Origin: Prolixibacteraceae bacterium
Lineage (GTDB): Bacteria; Bacteroidota; Bacteroidia; Bacteroidales; Prolixibacteraceae
NCBI GenBank assembly: GCA_018648265.1
Contig: JABGRN010000047.1
Location: 1-42,036 of the forward strand
Direction of reading: 5' to 3'
DNA length: 42,036 nt
This document shows, one piece after another, positions 36,828 to 42,036 of the stretch; the stretch's first letter is position 1; the number at the start of each line of letters is the position of its first letter. Below the pieces are notes generated by a model. That model was not told the DNA's origin. It was given only the letters and a program-made list of their open reading frames with translations, and searched no databases. The translations under genes were made by a program, and so were the position numbers.

Positions 36828-37739
36828 TTATTTCTTAATCCTTAAAAATAAATTAATCCCAAGGGGTTCCTTTAACACATCAATCTTCGATTTTTCAATT
36901 CCTGCCTGGAGAGCAAATTGCTTTAATTCATCGGCCGACCGATGATACAAAAACCAATCGCCAAGAATCTCCATTGCCCTTCTCGAAGGGTTTTCAATGT
37001 TAAAATTGCCAATTATCATTTCGCCCCCTTCATTAAGATATTCGTAATATTTTTTTAACAAGAAAACAAAATGTTTGCCTTTGAAATAGTCGAACAAGCC
37101 GGCACTCCAAATTAAATCGTATTTTTTTTCAGGTGAGTAACGTATTACATTTCTATTATAAAAAGTCATTTTACTCAAATACTTCCAGTTCTTATTTTTT
37201 GCATAAGCAATTGCCCTTTTATCCATGTCGAGCATTTCGAACACGAGCGAATTTTCAGGATTCTTTTCAAAAAACTCGAAAGTTTCGGTTACTGGCCCAC
37301 TTCCCAAAATCATAACATCCTGCCGCAAGCCCATTGCTTTGGCATTTAGCTTTTCGAAAATACCGATGGCCAAAGTTTTGCGGTTAACAACAGCTATTAC
37401 AGCCGGGGCAGAATGAAGAAATATATCCCACTTTTTATAACGTTTGTCTGGATTTACATAGCTTTGATATATTTTTTCTATTATAAAAAAATCGCCACTA
37501 TAACCGAATGGTTTTGTATATGAAAATCCGAAAAGGGTGGCTGAATTTAATATAGGTGCAATTTTATTTCGAAAACTCTCAATATCTTCTGCTTTAACCT
37601 GGTCAACTATCTCGAAAAACTCCAAATAATCTTCTTTGTCAGGACCATTTTTTAAGAAAATACTTTGAATATAGGCATCTAAATCAATGGAATCAATATT
37701 CATAATTTCACAATCTTTTCTAGTAAAAATGTTATTCAT
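36828..37739 (-). CDS. PhcB-like SAM-dependent methyltransferase
   Basis: Class I SAM-dependent methyltransferase. The Rossmann part has VMILGSGPVTETFEFF (SAM loop) and LVFEMLDMD near residue 195. Upstream, PFGYSGDFFIIEKIY and PAVIAVVNRK match the GY-x-GD and AVxNR signatures that I associate with PhcB-type enzymes annotated as making 3-hydroxy-palmitate methyl ester (an extracellular factor in Ralstonia). The known relatives often carry an N-terminal cyclic-nucleotide domain, absent here. The start is taken as the ATG at 37739, which overlaps the LytTR regulator's stop by 8 bases; starts at 37754 or 37703 are alternatives. Last gene of a five-gene signalling operon. The substrate is inference from family and context. 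Confidence 0.7.
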   Translation of the reverse strand: MNNIFTRKDCEIMNIDSIDLDAYIQSIFLKNGPDKEDYLEFFEIVDQVKAEDIESFRNKIAPILNSATLFGFSYTKPFGYSGDFFIIEKIYQSYVNPDKRYKKWDIFLHSAPAVIAVVNRKTLAIGIFEKLNAKAMGLRQDVMILGSGPVTETFEFFEKNPENSLVFEMLDMDKRAIAYAKNKNWKYLSKMTFYNRNVIRYSPEKKYDLIWSAGLFDYFKGKHFVFLLKKYYEYLNEGGEMIIGNFNIENPSRRAMEILGDWFLYHRSADELKQFALQAGIEKSKIDVLKEPLGINLFLRIKK

Positions 37740-38511
37740 CATCAACAATTTCACCTAATTCACTCTCAAGCCCCATCACCAATTCTTTGTATGCGACTTC
37801 CACCGTAATTACACTCATTTTGTCTGCAATAATAACTTCGGGATATTTTACGGCAAATACTTTTGAACTGTTGATGACAAAATTCCCGCTTACCTGGATA
37901 AAATTCTTTTTTGGTAATAATCCAATAATATCGGAAAATAATTTTTCTGTAACAATCTCATCATCAAACAGATGAATTGTTGTTTGCCCGTCTTCTTTTT
38001 CAACAAAGTACACGTCATCAATATTTATTTTCTCAAAACCTTTATTTACCTGTATAATAAACTGTTTCTTTGGCTGGTCTTTTAAGTCGAAGAAAGTATT
38101 AAATTGATCGCTCTCCATCTTAAGTTTTAAATCGTTGCCAAATTTAAAAATCGCAATTTCGATATTAGTTTGTAAATCTTTATCGGTAAACGGCTTAATA
38201 ATATAACCGTAAGGAAGCGCAACTTTTGCTTTGTTTACAGTTGCAATATCGGCGTTTGCAGTTAAATAAATTATAGGGACATCATGCTTTTGTATAATTC
38301 TCCTGGCCGCTTCTATCCCACTCATTTCCCCTTTTAAATTTATATCCATCAAAATCAGGTCGGGCAATGATTTTTCAACTTCTTTAATAGCTTTAAGTCC
38401 GGTATCTACTGAATTTTGCACACTGTACCCCAGGCTTTCAATGCTTTCTTCTATATCTGTTGCGACTAATAATTCATCTTCAACAATTAATATTTTATAC
38501 TTTGGGTTCAT
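37732..38511 (-). CDS. LytTR-type response regulator
   Basis: Two-component response regulator of the LytR/AlgR type. The receiver domain has ILIVEDE and the phosphoacceptor Asp56 (LPDLILMDI), with IIYLTANAD and the conserved Lys in YIIKPF. A LytTR DNA-binding domain follows from about residue 150 to 245 (VYFVEKEDGQTTIHLFDDE, NFIQVSGNFVINSSKV). Length 259. Its ATG overlaps the stop of the upstream receiver-kinase gene by one base (TAATG), which indicates translational coupling and a shared pathway. It probably activates the methyltransferase or its own operon, since no other target is nearby. The LytTR position corresponds to the response-regulator gene phcQ in the Ralstonia operon. Confidence 0.92.
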   Translation of the reverse strand: MNPKYKILIVEDELLVATDIEESIESLGYSVQNSVDTGLKAIKEVEKSLPDLILMDINLKGEMSGIEAARRIIQKHDVPIIYLTANADIATVNKAKVALPYGYIIKPFTDKDLQTNIEIAIFKFGNDLKLKMESDQFNTFFDLKDQPKKQFIIQVNKGFEKINIDDVYFVEKEDGQTTIHLFDDEIVTEKLFSDIIGLLPKKNFIQVSGNFVINSSKVFAVKYPEVIIADKMSVITVEVAYKELVMGLESELGEIVDDE

Positions 38512-39587
38512 TAGTTTGATAGTTTAAATTTAATTGTAAATTTAGTTCCATTTGAAAAATCACTTTGCAATTCTCCTTCTATTTGCTGTACTAATTTATG
38601 AATAATTTTCATACCAAGCGATTTAGTTTTAGTAATATCAATTTCTGTTGGAATACCAATTCCATCGTCGCAAACCGTTAAAAGGAACTCTCCTTCTTCT
38701 ATGAGTTTAAAACGAATGCAGATAGTTCCGTTTGCTTTGTCAACAAAAGCATATTTAAATGCGTTTGAGATAAGTTCATTAATTATTAAACCACAAGGGA
38801 TTGCAACATCCATTGGAAGATATGCATCATCAATTTGGTAGTCGAATTTAACATTGGCCTGCTGGCTGGCGTACGTCCGGGCTATGTTTCCCGATAAACT
38901 TTTAATATAACTCGAAAACTTAATATCTGCCAAATTCTTATTGTTATACAGGTTTTCGTGGATGAGTGCCATTGAATGTATCCTGTTTTGGCTCTCCTGC
39001 AATATGTCTTTCAATTTCTGATCGTCAATAATACGGCCCTGCATACGCAATATGCTCGATATTATTTGCATATTATTTTTAACCCGGTGATGGACTTCAC
39101 GAAGCAAAATATCTTTTTCCTCTAGTGATTTTTTCAGATAATTTTCGGCTTCCTGGCGTTTTTTCTCCTTTCTTTCAAGCTCCCATTTCATTAAGGTAAT
39201 TCCAGCAAATTCATCTATTAACGACAGTAGTTTTTTTGCTTCAACAGGCTTCATCAAATAACCATCAATACCCAAATGTATTGCTTCAATAAAACTATCT
39301 TTATCGCTATACGCCGACATCACAATAATTTTTGCATCTTGGGCAATCTTCTTGATCTCTTTTACCATTTCCAAACCATTCATCACCGGCATAACCATAT
39401 CGGTAATCACTAAATCGGGTTTGTGCTTTTCATACAATTCTAATCCATGATGGCCATCTTTAGCTATAAACAAATTTTCTACATGTTTTGCCAGGAATTT
39501 TTTATACAGTTGCCTGATTATTTCGTTGTCGTCAACAAAAAGTACAGAAATATTATATCGTTGCACTGGTCCTTTCCTTTTATTCAT
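38511..39587 (-). CDS. Receiver-histidine kinase hybrid (N-terminal REC, HisKA_2-type kinase)
   Basis: Soluble hybrid regulator with the receiver at the N-terminus and the kinase at the C-terminus, the reverse of the usual hybrid order. The receiver has VLFVDDNE, Asp63 in LVITDMVMP and Lys113 in GYLMKPV. A coiled linker (134-158) leads to a HisKA_2 dimerisation motif, LREVHHRVKNNMQII, with the phospho-histidine at 166 or 167, and an ATPase domain with LIINELISNAFKYAF and DDGIGIP. Length 358, no membrane segment. It is preceded by a 111-base gap and followed directly by the LytTR regulator (stop and start share a base). In domain layout it matches Ralstonia PhcR, a receiver fused to a kinase-like domain. 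Confidence 0.93.
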   Translation of the reverse strand: MNKRKGPVQRYNISVLFVDDNEIIRQLYKKFLAKHVENLFIAKDGHHGLELYEKHKPDLVITDMVMPVMNGLEMVKEIKKIAQDAKIIVMSAYSDKDSFIEAIHLGIDGYLMKPVEAKKLLSLIDEFAGITLMKWELERKEKKRQEAENYLKKSLEEKDILLREVHHRVKNNMQIISSILRMQGRIIDDQKLKDILQESQNRIHSMALIHENLYNNKNLADIKFSSYIKSLSGNIARTYASQQANVKFDYQIDDAYLPMDVAIPCGLIINELISNAFKYAFVDKANGTICIRFKLIEEGEFLLTVCDDGIGIPTEIDITKTKSLGMKIIHKLVQQIEGELQSDFSNGTKFTIKFKLSN

Positions 39588-39698
39588 TTATTTAAATTAA
39601 ATATTTTTTATGGTAAATGATATACTTTCCAGATAAAATGACCAAACCCGACTTGAATAAAATTCATCTTTCTTTGTACGATTTTATCTATGATCGTT

Positions 39699-40091
39699 TC
39701 ATTCCTTTGAATATTTTTCAAACTGCTTAACCATAATTTCAAGTAACTTTTCTCGTATTATTGGTTTAAAAACTATTCCGTCGCACCCTGAAGTCGCAAT
39801 TTCTTCGTAGGCATGTCCCATAACACTTGCAGTTTGAATTATGATTGGTATATCGGGTGCAATTTGTTTTATTCTTTTTGTTGCTTCAACACCGTCTAAA
39901 ACCGGCATTCTTATATCCATTAATATTACATCAACTTTTTTCTTTTCCTGCACATAGTCAATAGCTTCTTGTCCGTTGATTAACCAAACAAAATTTGCTT
40001 TAGTTTTTCTTAATTGAGTTTTTATCAAAACAAGGTTAATTTTAATATCATCAACTATTACTATTGTTTTGTCTTCCCAGTTGAGTTGCAT
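39699..40091 (-). CDS. Single-domain receiver (CheY-like response regulator)
   Basis: A stand-alone receiver domain of 130 residues with no output domain. VIVDDIKINLVLI holds the acidic pocket, LMDIRMPVLDG holds the phosphoacceptor Asp59 and VFKPI holds the conserved Lys. DDIKxN is typical of receivers that pair with hybrid kinases. It starts 6 bases after the stop of the membrane kinase, so it is almost certainly cotranscribed with it and is probably its direct phosphate acceptor. It may act as a phosphate shuttle or sink between the membrane kinase and the downstream hybrid kinase. Confidence 0.93.
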   Translation of the reverse strand: MQLNWEDKTIVIVDDIKINLVLIKTQLRKTKANFVWLINGQEAIDYVQEKKKVDVILMDIRMPVLDGVEATKRIKQIAPDIPIIIQTASVMGHAYEEIATSGCDGIVFKPIIREKLLEIMVKQFEKYSKE

Positions 40092-40097
40092 AAATTG

Positions 40098-41579
40098 TTA
40101 CTTTGGTTGGTTGTTGAAAATGGGCAGTTTAAAAGAGAACTTTGAACCTACATCTAATTTGCTATTTACTGAAATATCCCCCCCCATTAAATTTAAATAG
40201 GTTTTTGTAATTGCCAAGCCCAAACCTGTACTTTCACGGCCAGGTGTCCTACTTGTTGAAGCCTGCATAAACCGATCAAAAATGTGTTCTTGTAGTTCTT
40301 CCTTTATTCCAATTCCAGTATCTTTGACAAAAAAATCAAGTGTATCATTTTTTAGTGTGTAATAAAATTCGATGTTTCCCTTATCAGTATATTTACAAGC
40401 ATTTTTCACCAGGTTAATTATTATCTGTTTTAATCTTACCCTGTCGGTATAAACTACAGATTTTCCGTCAGGCAAACCATTTTTATAGCTAAGGTTCAAA
40501 TTTTTTGTAACAACGTTTTCCTCAAGGCTAAACATATCATAAATCTCCTTGGTTAACATATTCAATTCAAATTCACTTTTTTCGATTTTTAATATACCTG
40601 CCTCAATTTTCGATAAATCTATTATGTCATTAATCAAATTAAGTAAATGCTCTCCATTATGTATAATTACGCTAATAAATTCATCTAATTCTTCTTCATC
40701 CTCTGCTTCGCGCAAAAGATTTGCAAAACCAACAATTCCATTCATCGGGGTACGGATTTCGTGGCTCATATTAGCAAGAAATGCAGATTTAAGTTTATCT
40801 GATTCTTCTGCTTTATCCCTTGCAATAATCAGCTCCTTTTGAATTAATGATCTTCGTTCAACCTCGTCTTTCAGATCTTCATTCCTGGTATTCAACAATC
40901 TTGTCCTATCCTGGACTTTTGCTTCCAAATTTTTATTAACACCTTCTATCTCAGCATTTTTACCTGCTATTTGCAAATAAAGATTAAAATTTTGCCTGTT
41001 AAAAATTTCGTTACTATAAGCTGCAAACATTCCGATAAGATTTGCCCCAATAAAAAAGAAACTATTTGAAACAATAATTTTATTATCAATTTCAAATATC
41101 AAGGAAGCAACAATATAAATAACTATCACAATCCAACTTGCTACCGATACCGATAAAAAGCGAAGTTTTATTAATACAGCCCCTGAAAGGAAAACAAGGA
41201 TCAACCCACTACTGTAAACTACTGCCTCAGGAAGCAAAACGAGCATTATTATTATTCCAACTGCACCTATCAAATAGGCGGCAAAAATCAAAGTCTGCCA
41301 ATAATTTTTAAAGTTCTTTGAATATGATAGTAACGCCACAGATAGCAAAACAGGCACAACTACAATACGAATAATAATAAAAAGCTTGAAAAAATCTTCT
41401 GCAACAATACTATCGAGGTATCCAAAAAAACCATAAAGCAATGACAAAATTACAAATGCAGCTCTCGTTGTCTTAAATGAACGGTTAAAATACGATTCCC
41501 TATACTTACTTTCTCTTTCGTCAGGAAAGTTAAGCGTAAATTTGTTTAAATCAGTAGTATCGTCAGAACTAAAATTCAT
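40098..41579 (-). CDS. Membrane histidine kinase with six-helix N-terminal domain
   Basis: Inner-membrane sensor kinase. Six hydrophobic helices are predicted at about 40-57, 64-85, 98-117, 122-138, 145-163 and 171-189, with no periplasmic sensor domain, so it probably senses a lipophilic or membrane signal. A coiled coil (200-262) leads to HisKA with His273 (MSHEIRTPMNG) and a HATPase with IIINLVKNACKYTD, DTGIGI and STGLGLAI. Length 493. It is first in a same-strand cluster with a receiver, receiver-kinase, LytTR regulator and PhcB-like methyltransferase. PhcS of Ralstonia is also a polytopic kinase without a soluble sensor domain. The ATG at 41579 has no recognised -7 box. Confidence 0.93.
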   Translation of the reverse strand: MNFSSDDTTDLNKFTLNFPDERESKYRESYFNRSFKTTRAAFVILSLLYGFFGYLDSIVAEDFFKLFIIIRIVVVPVLLSVALLSYSKNFKNYWQTLIFAAYLIGAVGIIIMLVLLPEAVVYSSGLILVFLSGAVLIKLRFLSVSVASWIVIVIYIVASLIFEIDNKIIVSNSFFFIGANLIGMFAAYSNEIFNRQNFNLYLQIAGKNAEIEGVNKNLEAKVQDRTRLLNTRNEDLKDEVERRSLIQKELIIARDKAEESDKLKSAFLANMSHEIRTPMNGIVGFANLLREAEDEEELDEFISVIIHNGEHLLNLINDIIDLSKIEAGILKIEKSEFELNMLTKEIYDMFSLEENVVTKNLNLSYKNGLPDGKSVVYTDRVRLKQIIINLVKNACKYTDKGNIEFYYTLKNDTLDFFVKDTGIGIKEELQEHIFDRFMQASTSRTPGRESTGLGLAITKTYLNLMGGDISVNSKLDVGSKFSFKLPIFNNQPK

Positions 41580-42036
41580 ATAAAAAGATATAACAAATAC
41601 ATATAAGGCGTGTATTTATGGGCAATACAACTATTCTTTTGGTTTAATAAGTTTGCAATCATTACGTTTAAAAAAACCACATGGTTTTTTTAACAATCCA
41701 ACATTTTTTTACTTCGTGTAAAAGAAATAAAAATAAATGAAATACCATTAATTACCTAACCTTAAATCAAAAGCCAAATTGCTTAATTTGACATTTAACA
41801 ATTCTCAGGTTAAGTGGCAAAAAACAAAAATATTTTATTTTACATATTTTGTTTTGAATGTTATAGTTTCCGTTACAACCACTTTTTCCCCAAATTATTA
41901 ACTTAACTTTTTTTATTTTTGGTATGCAATAATACTTTAGCGCAATTAATCAGATTTCAAGAGTTACATCTTTCATTCTTCATTCAGAATAAAAAAAAAT
42001 CCTTTTCTATCAATAAAAACTCACTCTTCACCAAGC
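41580..42036. other. Non-coding right edge
   Basis: This 457-base A+T-rich stretch has no credible coding frame. One plus-strand TATTTTTG (41914-41921) fits the -7 consensus and may serve a gene beyond the window. The minus-strand leader of the kinase operon must also begin here, but no clear box was found for it. Confidence 0.5.

Overview
The window looks like chromosomal DNA of a Bacteroidota bacterium, probably an environmental member of the Bacteroidales/Marinilabiliales (the order is inference). The reasons are A+T-rich DNA, many starts without a Shine-Dalgarno sequence, repeated promoter boxes fitting the Bacteroidota -7 consensus TAnnTTTG (seen ahead of the patatin, phosphatase, ferredoxin, ZIP, nth, ABC-F, DUF3276, ffh and tex genes), and lineage-typical genes such as the DUF3276/PUR protein and a fused formiminotransferase-cyclodeaminase. 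No rRNA, tRNA or CRISPR array was recognised.

Layout. 1-2128: a KefF-like flavodoxin-fold reductase and a KefB/KefC-type antiporter whose C-terminus breaks off abruptly inside the RCK domain at a hairpin, as if a mobile element had inserted. 2272-10177: a periplasmic alpha-2-macroglobulin lipoprotein with penicillin-binding protein 1C. 10223-15905: a patatin-like lipase, an exported CPPED1-like phosphatase, a cysteine-desulfurase-like enzyme and HtpG, followed by a REP-like hairpin pair. 16253-21082: two steps of histidine catabolism (ftcD, hutI) with a divergent YfcC-family carrier. 21142-31832: mostly housekeeping: a 2[4Fe-4S] ferredoxin, ZIP transporter, endonuclease III, a serine hydrolase, an Uup-like ABC-F ATPase, DUF3276, FolD, Ffh and Tex.

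31901-34071 is an accessory patch: a solitary AIPR-family (abortive infection) gene followed by about 160 bp of unusually G+C-rich non-coding DNA. It is followed by a NagX/DUF5009-like membrane protein divergent from an exported NodB-like deacetylase.

36828-41579 is the most interesting block. Five genes lie on the minus strand in the order membrane histidine kinase, single-domain receiver, receiver-kinase hybrid, receiver-LytTR regulator and a SAM-dependent methyltransferase with the GY-x-GD signature that I associate with PhcB-type (3-hydroxy fatty acid methyl ester) enzymes. This parts list matches the Ralstonia phcBSRQ quorum-sensing operon (methyltransferase, membrane kinase, receiver-kinase hybrid, response regulator), with a LytTR output instead. 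It could be a Bacteroidota version of an Phc-like autoinducer system. That is an inference from architecture and motifs and has not been tested by search.
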